Shown: positions 1 to 8,433, counted from the first letter of the stretch. The stretch: DNA of 64,000 bases from Candidatus Gastranaerophilales bacterium (GCA_947587615.1 CANPYC010000008.1:1-64000); one strand, 5' to 3'. Program-made: numbers and translations. The notes: a model not told the origin generated them from the sequence alone.

Positions 1-380
1 GCCGTATCGCCATCCGCTGCCATTTGCCCTGTTATTATTAAATCAAAATCACTTGCATATTTACTTATTGCACTTTTAAGTATCTTAGAAGTCGCTAAAG
101 TATCAGAAGCCGCAAATTGCTTATCGGAAAGCAAAATTGCCCTTGTAGCTCCTTTTGCCAGACAATAGTTTAAGACATCCATAGCTTGATTAGGACCCAT
201 TGAAATAACTGCCAGATATCCTTCTTTGAAATTTGATTTAATCTTTATTGCCCAATCAAGCGCCCATTCATCATGAGGATTGATTTTAGAGAGCATAAGG
301 CTTCTATCTAAATTATTTTCTTTTGTCCACTTTATATCATCAACATCCGGAACCTGCTTAACGCATACAATTATATTCAT
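1..380 (-). CDS. etfB: Electron transfer flavoprotein beta subunit, N-terminal part (runs off left edge)
   Basis: The reading frame from the ATG at 380 gives 126 residues beginning MNIIVCVKQVPDVDDIKW, the standard EtfB opening, followed by HDEWALDWAI, a VISMGP stretch and SDKQFAASDT with ITGQMAADGDTA, all typical of the FAD/AMP-binding beta subunit. EtfB with EtfA passes electrons from acyl-CoA dehydrogenases or bifurcating partners to other carriers in the cytoplasm. The gene is cut by the window start, so etfA and any dehydrogenase would lie to the left. Its ATG directly abuts the TGA of the SIS gene (TGAATG) and it has an AAGGATG ribosome site, so the two are co-transcribed. Confidence 0.9.
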   Translation of the reverse strand, partial: MNIIVCVKQVPDVDDIKWTKENNLDRSLMLSKINPHDEWALDWAIKIKSNFKEGYLAVISMGPNQAMDVLNYCLAKGATRAILLSDKQFAASDTLATSKILKSAISKYASDFDLIITGQMAADGDT

Positions 381-1433
381 TCAGACATCCTTATTATCTA
401 CGATTTTTTTAAGCCCTTTCGGTTTATCAACATTTCTCTTTAATTTAATTGCAACACTAAGCGCAAGCATTTGAACAACTATAATTTTGCTTATTATGGA
501 AGCAATTTTTGTTTGAGTTTTAGGATATTTTATTAAAATATCACATTCAAAATCATCCCATTCATCGGATATTATTATTGATTTTGTTCTGTAAGTTGAT
601 AAAATTTTATTCAAAATTGAAAGAATATTTTTATCTGACTTAGAATTAACAAAAGTTAAAAACAGATTTGTTTTATTTAATATAGCAAAATGACCGTGAA
701 TAAATTCACCTATCGGATAGGAAGAAGTGTTAATATAACTCGTTTCACGAATTTTAAGCGCAGCTTCACGAGAAAGAGCATAATCAACTCCTTTACCGAA
801 GATTGAAAAACCGTTTTGTTTTGAAATTAATTTTGCAGCAATATTTAAGTTTTCAATATTATTTATAGTGTTGTCGATTTCACTTTTAATTGAATAAATA
901 TTATTTGTTTCATCGGTTATATCTATATGCTTATTTTGAGCAATTTTAAGAGAAATTAACCAAAGCATGACAATTGTTGCACTTAGGGTTTTTGTTGCTG
1001 CTATTGCATGCTCTTCTCCGGCTTCAATGTTAAACTTGTATTGAGCCAGCTCATACATCTCACTTTTTGGGTTATTTGTAATAACTGCGGTTTTAATCTT
1101 TTGCTCTTTAACTTTTTTGATTGCACAAAGAGTATCGGCGCTTTTGCCTGATTGACTTATAAAGATATAAAAAGCACCGTTATCAAAGCAGTAATCATCT
1201 TCTTGCGCAACTTCCGAAGCGTATTCAAGATTTGTTTTTATTTTTGTAATTTTTTCAAAGAAATATTTACCGTAAAGAGCTGCATTGTATGATGAGCCGC
1301 TTGCAACGATTACTATTCTTTTAATGTTGACCGGTATATCAACTAAAACACAATAATTAACAACATATTTATTGATAAGATTATCAATAATTTGCCCTTG
1401 AGAAGCAATTTCCGTTTCCATCACATAACTCAT
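381..1433 (-). CDS. SIS-domain sugar isomerase/deaminase-like protein (GlmS/AgaS type)
   Basis: About 350 residues with two SIS domains as in the isomerase half of glucosamine-6-phosphate synthase. The first has SGSSYNAALYGKYF, ISQSGKSADTL and HAIAATKTLSAT; the second has GKGVDYALSREAALKIRE and YPIGEFIHGHFAIL. The glutaminase half is absent, so it more likely deaminates or isomerises an amino-sugar phosphate (AgaS, FrlB or NagB-II-like) than makes glucosamine-6-phosphate from glutamine. The frame is open up to 1514, but I chose the ATG at 1433 because upstream starts would lie inside hemW and because a -10 element sits exactly one promoter length away. Substrate unknown; etfB follows directly. 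Confidence 0.8.
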   Translation of the reverse strand: MSYVMETEIASQGQIIDNLINKYVVNYCVLVDIPVNIKRIVIVASGSSYNAALYGKYFFEKITKIKTNLEYASEVAQEDDYCFDNGAFYIFISQSGKSADTLCAIKKVKEQKIKTAVITNNPKSEMYELAQYKFNIEAGEEHAIAATKTLSATIVMLWLISLKIAQNKHIDITDETNNIYSIKSEIDNTINNIENLNIAAKLISKQNGFSIFGKGVDYALSREAALKIRETSYINTSSYPIGEFIHGHFAILNKTNLFLTFVNSKSDKNILSILNKILSTYRTKSIIISDEWDDFECDILIKYPKTQTKIASIISKIIVVQMLALSVAIKLKRNVDKPKGLKKIVDNKDV

Positions 1434-1453
1434 ATTTATATTATAATCCAAAT
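1434..1453. promoter_or_regulatory. Shared divergent promoter with symmetric -10 element
   Basis: Only 20 bp separate the divergent ATGs of the SIS gene (1433) and hemW (1454). The palindrome ATTATAAT at 1440-1447 contains TATAAT on both strands. Taking the last T as position -7, the predicted transcription start falls on the A of the ATG in both directions, so both mRNAs would be leaderless. Neither gene has a Shine-Dalgarno sequence here. No good -35 hexamer is visible on either side, which lowers confidence. Confidence 0.5.
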
Positions 1454-2539
1454 ATGGCAAATTGTGTTTATATTCATATTCCGTTTTGTGAAAAGAAATG
1501 TAAATACTGCGCATTTACTTCATTTGCAACGCTTTTTAATAAAGTTAAGTATATTGAAGCACTGTGCAAAGAAATTAAGTTTCATTACAAAAATGAAGCC
1601 TTAAAAACCCTGTATTTTGGAGGAGGGACGCCATCTTTACTCGATATTGAAGATATTAAACAAATATTAAGTTTATTTAACTTTACATCGGATACGGAAG
1701 TTACTATTGAAATTAATCCTCATTTAATTAATGAGGAAAAATTAAAAGAATTAAAAAATCTTGGAATTAACAGAATAAGTATAGGTGTTCAAAGTTTTTG
1801 CGACGAATTGTTAAAAAGTATCGGAAGAACTCATACAAGTTTTGATATTTATAATACGCTTGATAATATTAAAAAAATCGGTTTTGAAAATTTCAGTATT
1901 GACTTAATCTATGGTTTAGCTGATCAAAGCATTGAAAATTGGATTGAAACGCTCGATAGAGCACTTTTAGTTGAAGCAAAACATATTTCCTTGTATGGTT
2001 TAAAGATTGAAAAAGGTACATATTTTTATAAATTTCCTCCAGAAAACCTTCCTTCGCAAGACACTCAAGCGCTCATGTATGAAATTGCGCTTGATAAGCT
2101 GAGGGAGTATTATCACTACGAATTTTCAAATTTTGCAATTAATAAAAGCTATTGTTCAAAACATAACAGCGCATACTGGAAAAGGGATGAATACTACGGG
2201 TTTGGGCTTAGTTCAAGCGGATTTATTGAAAATAAAAGATACACAAATACAACTTCAATGAAAGAATATTTAAAAAACCCTCTGTTTCGAGATTACATCA
2301 ACTTATCAAAAAAAGATTGTATTGAAGAAGAAATTTTTCTCGGGTTGAGATTAATTGACGGGATTGATTTTTGTAAGATTAATGAAAAATATAATATAGA
2401 TATTTATAATTATTATAGAAATGAATTTGATAAATTTATATCATTCGGATTAATTGAAAAAACAAAATCAGGTGCTAAATTAACTAAAAAAGGGCAATTA
2501 TTGCAAAACGAAGTATTGTGCGAGTTTTTAAATATGTAA
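1454..2539 (+). CDS. hemW: HemW-like radical SAM heme chaperone / coproporphyrinogen III oxidase-like
   Basis: 361 residues. The N-terminal YIHIPFCEKKCKYCAF gives the CX3CX2C cluster (C12, C16, C19), followed by the second-glycine region TLYFGGGTPSLL and RISIGVQSFCDELL, all standard for HemW/HemN. The C-terminal domain has EEEIFLGLRLIDGID, the HemW-C signature, so this is more likely the heme chaperone HemW than the true anaerobic oxidase HemN, which is about 450 residues. The ATG at 1454 fits because the motif begins almost at once. It has no ribosome site and probably begins at the transcript's first base. Confidence 0.85.
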   Translation: MANCVYIHIPFCEKKCKYCAFTSFATLFNKVKYIEALCKEIKFHYKNEALKTLYFGGGTPSLLDIEDIKQILSLFNFTSDTEVTIEINPHLINEEKLKELKNLGINRISIGVQSFCDELLKSIGRTHTSFDIYNTLDNIKKIGFENFSIDLIYGLADQSIENWIETLDRALLVEAKHISLYGLKIEKGTYFYKFPPENLPSQDTQALMYEIALDKLREYYHYEFSNFAINKSYCSKHNSAYWKRDEYYGFGLSSSGFIENKRYTNTTSMKEYLKNPLFRDYINLSKKDCIEEEIFLGLRLIDGIDFCKINEKYNIDIYNYYRNEFDKFISFGLIEKTKSGAKLTKKGQLLQNEVLCEFLNM

Positions 2540-2615
2540 AATGTTTATAAAGTACATTTAATAAAAACCTTTCGCTGTTTAATAATAAATGTAACAAAAT
2601 TGCAAAAACCCCCAA

Positions 2616-2644
2616 TTGAGCTAAAATTTAATTAACAGGATAAT
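2616..2644 (+). promoter_or_regulatory. Sigma-70-type promoter for a near-leaderless transcript
   Basis: TTGAGC (2616-2621), a 17-bp spacer and GATAAT (2639-2644). The expected start is 2651, within one base of the ATG at 2650, and no Shine-Dalgarno sequence precedes that ATG. Confidence 0.5.
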
Positions 2645-2649
2645 GTTTC

Positions 2650-3003
2650 ATGCAAAATAAAAAATTTACACCTAAACGCTGGTACGACACAAAACCATAC
2701 ACAAGCGAAGTTTTGTCAATTTTAAAGGATTTATCGCTTCAATCTCATTACGACATCGCAAGGGAAGTCTTAAAAATTGTTGAAGCAATTAAAGTTAATT
2801 CAAGAGAACTTGAAGAACCGCCTTTAAGTCTTGGAGTTGAGCGGGTTATGGGTTTGTATGCGCAGAATTATAAAAGAAGATGGTATGATAAAAATCTTCC
2901 GATTAATAGAATTTTTAGAAGTGCTTCAAGCTTGCAAGACAGGGATTTTCAAAATATAATGCAAGGTATGAGCGAAAGTTTGAAAGAAGATGATGAACAA
3001 TAG
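2650..3003 (+). CDS. Conserved-looking small protein of unknown function
   Basis: 117 residues, not recognised. It starts MQNKKFTPKRWYDTKPYTSE, is basic and mostly helical, with one aromatic/basic patch (NYKRRWYDKNLPINRIF) and an acidic tail. It has no signal peptide, membrane segment or metal-binding motif. It overlaps the next gene (ATG at 2990), and dxr follows 3 bp after that gene, so the three form one transcription unit that probably starts at the promoter just upstream. The overlap suggests translational coupling with the Cys-rich protein. Confidence 0.65.
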   Translation: MQNKKFTPKRWYDTKPYTSEVLSILKDLSLQSHYDIAREVLKIVEAIKVNSRELEEPPLSLGVERVMGLYAQNYKRRWYDKNLPINRIFRSASSLQDRDFQNIMQGMSESLKEDDEQ

Positions 3004-3331
3004 CAAAAATAGCGAAAATATTGACGAAAAAGCCATTGCTTCAGATATGCAGGAAGTAATTTATCAAATGAAGCTGGATGACATTGAAGAAAACCCGCAA
3101 AGCGAGTTTGAATTGTTCACATGCTCCGCTTGTGCTAAAGATAAGATGTTAGCAGGTTCAATTCAATATTCAAAATACAGGCTCTGTAACGATTGCGTTT
3201 TATTGTATGAGCTCGCTCTTAAACTTAAAAAAATAAAAAATATTGAAGAATTTATGCAAAAAACGGAAGATAACAGACTAAGCGAACTTTGCGAATATAT
3301 TAAGATGAACAGCTTAAAAGAAAATAATTAA
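2990..3331 (+). CDS. Small protein with a CX2C...CX2C zinc-binding motif (ClpX-finger-like)
   Basis: 113 residues. An acidic N-terminal arm is followed by FTCSACAKDKMLAG and, about 19 residues on, RLCNDCVLLYELAL. The spacing and the aliphatic helix after the second pair resemble the C4 zinc-binding domain of ClpX, but without the GPGV turn. The last third is lysine-rich and helical. It overlaps the preceding gene by 14 bp and lies 2 bp upstream of dxr. A second stand-alone protein of this general type lies at 54582-54833. It may be an adaptor or oligomerisation module; its function is not known. Confidence 0.6.
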   Translation: MMNNSKNSENIDEKAIASDMQEVIYQMKLDDIEENPQSEFELFTCSACAKDKMLAGSIQYSKYRLCNDCVLLYELALKLKKIKNIEEFMQKTEDNRLSELCEYIKMNSLKENN

Positions 3332-3333
3332 AA

Positions 3334-4467
3334 ATGAAAAATATTATTATACTCGGTTCAACCGGCTCAATTGGTGTTCAAACCCTTGAAGTAATTGATA
3401 AATTAAAAGATGAATTCAGCGTTTTAGCAATTTCATGCGGATTAAATATTGAGCTTTTTAAAAAACAGATTGAAAAATATAAACCGAAATTTGTTTGCGT
3501 GAAAAATAGTGAGCATGCTAAAGAGCTTGAGGGGCTTTACCCTGATTTAAACGTTTTGTATTCTGAAAGCGGGCTGATTGAACTGGCAAAACTTCGTGCT
3601 TATGATATTTTAGTTGTTGCAACAAGCGGCATAGTATCTGTTAGAGCGGTTTTAGAAGCAATTAAAAATAAAAAAACAATTGCTTTAGCAAATAAAGAAA
3701 CTCTTGTGATGGCAGGAGATATCGTTACAAAAGCGGCAAAAGAAAACAATGTTTTAATTTTACCGATTGACTCAGAGCATTCGGCAATTTTACAATGCCT
3801 TAATAATTTAGCAAATCCTTATGCTAAAAGGCTTTGGATAACAGCTTCAGGCGGACCTTTTTTAAATAATTCAAGAGATGAAATGAAAAAATTTAGCGCA
3901 AATGACGCTCTAAAACATCCTAAGTGGAATATGGGTAAAAAAATAACAATAGATTGCGCAACTTTGGTTAATAAAGGGCTTGAAGTAATTGAAGCACATC
4001 ATCTTTTTAATTTTGATTATGAAAATATAAAAGTTGTAATTCATCCTCAAAGCCTTGTGCATTCTTTTGTTGAGTTTATAGATGGGTCATATTTAGCGCA
4101 AATTGGCAATCCTTCAATGCACATTCCTATTCAATATGCTCTAACGTATCCTAAGCGCTTAGAGGGTATTGAATCTGATAGTTTTAATTTATTTAACAAA
4201 AAAATGGAGTTTTTTGAACCTGATTATAAAAAATTTCCTCTTTTAGCGCTTACTCTTGAATGTGCTAAGCTGGGAGGTGTAATGCCTGCAATATTAAATG
4301 CCGCAAATGAAGCTGCGGTTTATAAATTTTTGAATGGTGAGATAAAATTTTTAGATATAGAGCGCATTGTTTTTAATGCGGTTGAAAAGTATGACAATAT
4401 AAAAACCCCGGCATTGGATGAGATTTTTGAAATTGATAAGAGGGTTAGGTCGGATTTAGAAAAGTAG
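3334..4467 (+). CDS. dxr: 1-deoxy-D-xylulose 5-phosphate reductoisomerase
   Basis: 377 residues, normal length. It converts DXP to 2-C-methyl-D-erythritol 4-phosphate with NADPH, the committed step of the MEP isoprenoid pathway. The NADPH-binding start IILGSTGSIGVQTLEV, the ALANKETLVMAG motif, the metal/substrate region PIDSEHSAILQCL and the loop TASGGPF are all present, followed by HPKWNMGKKITIDCATLVNKGLE. The ATG lies 2 bp after the previous stop with no clear ribosome site, so translation is probably coupled. No other MEP gene is in the window. Confidence 0.95.
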   Translation: MKNIIILGSTGSIGVQTLEVIDKLKDEFSVLAISCGLNIELFKKQIEKYKPKFVCVKNSEHAKELEGLYPDLNVLYSESGLIELAKLRAYDILVVATSGIVSVRAVLEAIKNKKTIALANKETLVMAGDIVTKAAKENNVLILPIDSEHSAILQCLNNLANPYAKRLWITASGGPFLNNSRDEMKKFSANDALKHPKWNMGKKITIDCATLVNKGLEVIEAHHLFNFDYENIKVVIHPQSLVHSFVEFIDGSYLAQIGNPSMHIPIQYALTYPKRLEGIESDSFNLFNKKMEFFEPDYKKFPLLALTLECAKLGGVMPAILNAANEAAVYKFLNGEIKFLDIERIVFNAVEKYDNIKTPALDEIFEIDKRVRSDLEK

Positions 4468-4684
4468 GTAAGATGTTTTAGAACGTCAGTGTTTATTGGG
4501 GAGGGCTTAATAACGCCATATTACTGCCATCTTGAAACTGTCACAGTGAAGAATTATAATTGCAGGGTAGACTTTAGTTTACCCCCTTACCCACTACATC
4601 ATTAGCAAGAGTTTTACAGTAGGGTAGTTATAAACGCTGGAGCGAAGTCCACCCTACAGTATGAGTTGTAATTGTAGAAAGTAG

Positions 4685-4766
4685 GGTAGACTTTAGTCTA
4701 CCATTACTACCATCTCACTTGGAAAAAGTACATCGATAAATTGTAGGGTAGACTTTAGTCTACCAT
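4685..4766 (+). repeat. 82-bp direct repeat, copy 1
   Basis: Two palindromes separated by a 44-bp spacer. It matches 5090-5171 with one mismatch (T to C in the third base). This is far more similar than the palindromes elsewhere in the island, so the duplication is recent. Confidence 0.9.
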
Positions 4767-5065
4767 CCTGAAACCCGACTTACAGGTTTCCATTTTTAAC
4801 TTAGAGTTTAAAGCATGGTAGATTAAAAAGCCGCAGGGTGGACTTCAGTTATAATTGTAAGGTAGTTATAAACTGCAAATATCAAACTACTACGGATAAA
4901 AATTATAATTGTATGGTAGTTATAAACGGTGGACTAAAGTCCACCCTACAGTATGAATTGTAATTGTAGGGTAGACTTTAGTCTACCATTACGATTGACA
5001 CAGTACATATTTAGCAAGATTACCATAATAAAACGTTGGAGCGAAGTCCACCCTACGGCTCAACT

Positions 5066-5084
5066 AAACAATGTTAATGAAGAA
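5066..5084. repeat. 19-bp sequence shared with the flagellin remnant
   Basis: Identical to 5579-5597 inside the flagellin remnant. A third version at 5813-5831 differs at two positions. All three follow an AACYAAAC-type or ACCAAAC sequence, which suggests that flagellin-derived pieces are scattered through the repeat island. Confidence 0.6.
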
Positions 5085-5089
5085 ACTAG

Positions 5090-5171
5090 GGCAGACTTTA
5101 GTCTACCATTACTACCATCTCACTTGGAAAAAGTACATCGATAAATTGTAGGGTAGACTTTAGTCTACCAT
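5090..5171 (+). repeat. 82-bp direct repeat, copy 2
   Basis: Second copy of the unit at 4685-4766, 405 bp downstream and in the same orientation, ending 41 bp before the flagellin remnant. Confidence 0.9.
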
Positions 5172-5212
5172 TACGATTGAAGCAAGTATACATTCAGTAA
5201 AACTACCATGGG

Positions 5213-5659
5213 TCACACCTTAATAATTGACTTAGCACTTGATAAGTTTTCTTGTTGAATAGTTAATGTTTCTAATGCTGAAGATAATCTGTTTTGTGCA
5301 GCACCAATTATTGATTTTCTGTCTGTAATGTTATCAATTGCAGCGTCGAGGTCTTCTAATGCGGTTTTAAAACCATCTGTCATTTCGGTTGCTTTGCCTT
5401 GTTTAATATCTACAAGCTTAAAACTGCCATCTTTTATCTTTGTTAATGCAGAAAAAGATATTTTTTTGAATAGTTCAGCATCTGCTTTGATTGTATTATC
5501 ATCTTCTTTGTTTGCACCAACTTGGAATGTAGCGCCTTCATTTGCTAAACCGCTTTTTCCATCTTTTTCTCCTTCACCAAACAATGTTAATGAAGAATAC
5601 TTTGTAGAAGTACCAACACGGTCTATTTCACTAATCAAAGCTTGAACTTCATCATCCAT
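5213..5659 (-). pseudogene. Flagellin fragment, truncated at both ends
   Basis: The frame encodes 148 residues. The start, DDEVQALISEIDRVGTSTKY, matches the end of the flagellin N-terminal D1 helix. The end, IDNITDRKSIIGAAQNRLSS and LTIQQENLSSAKSII, matches the conserved C-terminal D1 helix. The first roughly 90 residues and last roughly 30 (the D0 segments needed for export and polymerisation) are missing. The match stops at the border with repeat-like sequence, and the TGA comes from that flank. The frame continues a few codons upstream of the ATG without flagellin similarity. There is no ribosome site and no other flagellar gene nearby. I call it a decayed gene; a deliberately short protein is less likely. 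Confidence 0.8.
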
Positions 5660-6133
5660 TGCTTTAATTTTTATGGGTCGAAAAAAGATAAAATTGGTAT
5701 ATAAAAACCGTAGGGTAGACTTTAGTCTACCGTTACTATTAAAACGAGTACACGTTCAGTAAGATTGCCATGAGTTAAACCTTGATAAACTTAATAAAAC
5801 TACAACTTAACCAAACAATATTAATTAAGAAAACAAACTAGACTTTAGTCTACCATCTCACTTAAAATAAGACATATTCAGCATAATTACCATAGCTTAA
5901 ACCTTGAAAACGGTAGACTAAAGTCTACCCTACTTCCCTATTTCGTCCGATTGCACTTGATTGTGCTTTATTTCGCATTATCTCGTCTTATTCCGTATTA
6001 TCTTATTAATTTGCTGTGTGTTTTTGCTAACACTTGTTTTATAATAAGCGCAAGTTAAGCAATCTTGCGGCGATAGGATATAAAAGATTTAAGAGTGCCC
6101 AAGTTTGCTTCATGGTTTACTATATTGTTTAGC

Positions 6134-7375
6134 TTACGTTTTTTTAAACAATAATACTGCGTTACATCCTCCAAAACCGAAAGAATTTGATAAAACAGCG
6201 TTTAGTTCTTTCTTCTTTGCAACATTAGGAGTATAGTCAAGATTAGCCACCTCGGGATCTTGATTTTCAAGGTTTATTGTAGGAGGAATAATGCCTTCAA
6301 GCATTGCTTTAATTGATATAATAGCTTCAACCGAGCCTGCACCGCCTAACATGTGCCCTGTCATAGACTTTGTTGAGGACACTGAAAGATTTTTATTTTC
6401 GTCTTTTGTACCGAAAACTTTTGCTATTGCGTTTGATTCCGCTATGTCGCCTGCGTGCGTTGAAGTACCATGAGCGTTAATGTAGCCGATATCAGAGGGT
6501 TTTAAATCAGCTTCTTTTAGAGCAAGCTCCATTGCTAAAGCTGCGCCTGCTCCTGATGGGTCGGGTGCTACCATGTCATAAGCATCTGATGATTGACCGT
6601 ATCCGACAAGTTCAGCGTAAATTTTAGCCCCTCTTTTTATAGCATGCTCTCTTTCTTCTAAAACAAGCATGCCTGCTCCTTCAGACATAATAAAACCGTC
6701 TCTTTTAATATCATAAGGTCTTGAAGCTTTTTGCGGTTCGTCATTTGACCTCGAAAGGGTTTTAGCTGATGTAAAAGCGCCTATTCCCAAGTCGCAAATA
6801 CCTGCTTCTGAGCCGCCCGCTATCATTAAATCAGCATCACTAAACTGTATGGCTCTGGCGGCATCTCCTATTGAATGAGCACCCGTAGCGCAAGCCGTTA
6901 CAACGGATTTCGACATTCCTCTAAGCCCGAATTTAATAGAGATTTTTCCCGCTGCCATATTTGTTATCATCATCGGAACCATAAAAGGCGAACATTTATG
7001 ATATCCTCTAACTTGCATAATTTCATGGTTTTTTTGAATTGTTTCAAGTCCGCCCGAGGCAGAACCCGCTATTACACCAAATCTTGTTAAATCTTCTTTT
7101 GATAAATCAAGTCCCGAATCTTCCATAGCAATTGTTGCAGCTACAACCGAGCATAGAATAAATTTATCCATTCTCCTTGCATCTTTAGCATCAACATATA
7201 TTGAAGGGTCAAATTCAGGTACCTGTCCTCCAATATGAACGAGATGTTTTTCTTTATCTAAAGACAAATATCTTATTGCGCTTTTACCTTGTTTTAAATT
7301 TTCCCATAATACGTTAACCCCTATTCCAAAAGGCGATACGCAGCCCATACCGGTAACTACAACACGTCTTTTCAT
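6134..7375 (-). CDS. fabF: Beta-ketoacyl-ACP synthase II
   Basis: 413 residues, standard length. It condenses malonyl-ACP with a growing acyl-ACP in fatty-acid elongation. The catalytic triad is visible: Cys in VVTACATGAHSIG, His in INAHGTSTHAGD and His in STKSMTGHMLGGAGSVEA, with the terminal GFGGCNAVLLF loop. It begins MKRRVVVTGMGCVSPFG and has an AGGA ribosome site. It is the last gene of the minus-strand operon, 59 bp downstream of fabH. No acpP, fabD or fabG is present, so the rest of the pathway is elsewhere. Confidence 0.95.
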   Translation of the reverse strand: MKRRVVVTGMGCVSPFGIGVNVLWENLKQGKSAIRYLSLDKEKHLVHIGGQVPEFDPSIYVDAKDARRMDKFILCSVVAATIAMEDSGLDLSKEDLTRFGVIAGSASGGLETIQKNHEIMQVRGYHKCSPFMVPMMITNMAAGKISIKFGLRGMSKSVVTACATGAHSIGDAARAIQFSDADLMIAGGSEAGICDLGIGAFTSAKTLSRSNDEPQKASRPYDIKRDGFIMSEGAGMLVLEEREHAIKRGAKIYAELVGYGQSSDAYDMVAPDPSGAGAALAMELALKEADLKPSDIGYINAHGTSTHAGDIAESNAIAKVFGTKDENKNLSVSSTKSMTGHMLGGAGSVEAIISIKAMLEGIIPPTINLENQDPEVANLDYTPNVAKKKELNAVLSNSFGFGGCNAVLLFKKT

Positions 7376-7434
7376 AATTCCTATTATTCTCCTTTGTTAT
7401 ATTATTAGCCAAAAACATATTTTATAATATTTTA

Positions 7435-8433
7435 CTATAAATTTTCTCTTAATTTTATTATAGCATTAGCTCCTGTCATTCCTGCTCCAAAAGCACTAAT
7501 CATAATAGTTGCCGGAAGCTTTATTTTTCCTTCGTCAATTGCTTCTCTAATAGCTGTTGGAATTGAAGCAGCCGACATATTACCGTATTTTTCAATATTT
7601 GATATTACTTTTGAATTATCAATTTCAAGCCTTTGTGCTAAAGCGTCAATCATTCTCTGATTAGATTGATGAGGGATAAAGTAGTCAATATCTTTGATAT
7701 TTGTATTTGTTGAATTTAAAAGCTCTTCTAAAGATGATGGAATATTTGTCATAACAAATTTATAGACATCTTTTCCTTTCATTTGAATATAAGGCTTAAT
7801 TTCTTCAACCTCGCCGCCAACCAAAGGGCAGCCTTTTGCCTGAATTTTAAGAGTTATATAATCGCTTACTTCACCATTAGAAAACATATTTATTCCGATT
7901 ATATCATCTTCAATATCATCTGTTGCCGATATTATTGCCGCACCTGCCCCGTCACCAAATAAAACACAGGTTGCTCTATCTTGCCAATCGGTATATTTTG
8001 TTGTTGTGTCAGCTGCAACAATTAAAATGTTTTTATAAATCCCCGCTTTTATAAAAGCTCTGGCGCAATTAAGCGAATAAATAAACCCTGAGCATGCCGC
8101 TCTTAAATCAAAACATGCTGCTGATTTTGCTTTAATTTCCTTTTGAATTAAACATGCAACCGAAGGGTAAATGTCCTCAGGAGCAGAAGTTGCAGCAATT
8201 ATTAAATCAATTTTATTAACATCAAAATTGCTTCTTGAAATTGCTTTTTTTGCCGCAATTATACCCAAATCGGTTGATGTTTGAGTGTTTGAGGTTACTT
8301 TTCTTTCTTTAATACCTGTCCTTGTTGAAATCCATTCATCCGAAGTATCTAAGATTTTTGTTAAATCATCATTTGTAATTGTATTTTTTGCAACTTCAAA
8401 ATCAAGCGCAGCAATTTTTGTATTTATTGACAT
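7435..8433 (-). CDS. fabH: Beta-ketoacyl-ACP synthase III
   Basis: 332 residues from the ATG at 8433 (a TTG nine bases upstream is in frame but less likely). It starts fatty-acid synthesis by condensing an acyl-CoA primer with malonyl-ACP. Visible are the active-site Cys in DLRAACSGFIYSL, the His in YFIPHQSNQRM and the Asn in KYGNMSAASIPTAI, giving the Cys-His-Asn triad. It overlaps the end of the oxidoreductase gamma gene by 10 bp, so the two are translationally coupled. That link suggests the CoA ester made upstream may be its primer (inference); branched or odd-chain primers are possible. Confidence 0.95.
   Translation of the reverse strand: MSINTKIAALDFEVAKNTITNDDLTKILDTSDEWISTRTGIKERKVTSNTQTSTDLGIIAAKKAISRSNFDVNKIDLIIAATSAPEDIYPSVACLIQKEIKAKSAACFDLRAACSGFIYSLNCARAFIKAGIYKNILIVAADTTTKYTDWQDRATCVLFGDGAGAAIISATDDIEDDIIGINMFSNGEVSDYITLKIQAKGCPLVGGEVEEIKPYIQMKGKDVYKFVMTNIPSSLEELLNSTNTNIKDIDYFIPHQSNQRMIDALAQRLEIDNSKVISNIEKYGNMSAASIPTAIREAIDEGKIKLPATIMISAFGAGMTGANAIIKLRENL

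Larger units (their letters stand above)
4468..5930. repeat. Island of REP-like palindromic repeats without intact genes
   Basis: Apart from the flagellin remnant, this stretch has no credible gene and is built from a short palindrome and partly repeated spacers. The core is GGTAGACTTTAGTCTACC: 8-bp arms around TT, usually preceded by GTAG. Copies or close variants lie at 4566-4583, 4685-4702, 4747-4764, 4928-4945 (GGTGGACT arms), 4970-4987, 5090-5107, 5152-5169, 5714-5731, 5838-5854 and 5912-5929. A related half-form with GGAGCGAAGTCCACCCTAC occurs at 4636-4657 and 5035-5056. Spacers share phrases such as TTCAGTAARAYTRCCATG. No transposase is nearby; transfer by a distant REP-associated transposase is possible but not shown. 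Confidence 0.85.

Noticed and set aside
1434-1514. Longer N terminus of the SIS protein (start at 1514)
   Set aside because: It would lie inside hemW and adds residues not seen in SIS proteins; the ATG at 1433 also fits the promoter.
4953-5144. 63-codon open frame in the repeat island
   Set aside because: It is made of the palindromic repeats, has no ribosome site and encodes nothing protein-like.
5328-5645. Plus-strand frame opposite the flagellin remnant
   Set aside because: It is the antisense shadow of a recognisable flagellin frame.
4566-5929. CRISPR array
   Set aside because: Repeat spacing is irregular (42 to over 500 bp), the spacers are themselves repeated, the unit is a short palindrome of about 18 bp, and no cas gene is present.
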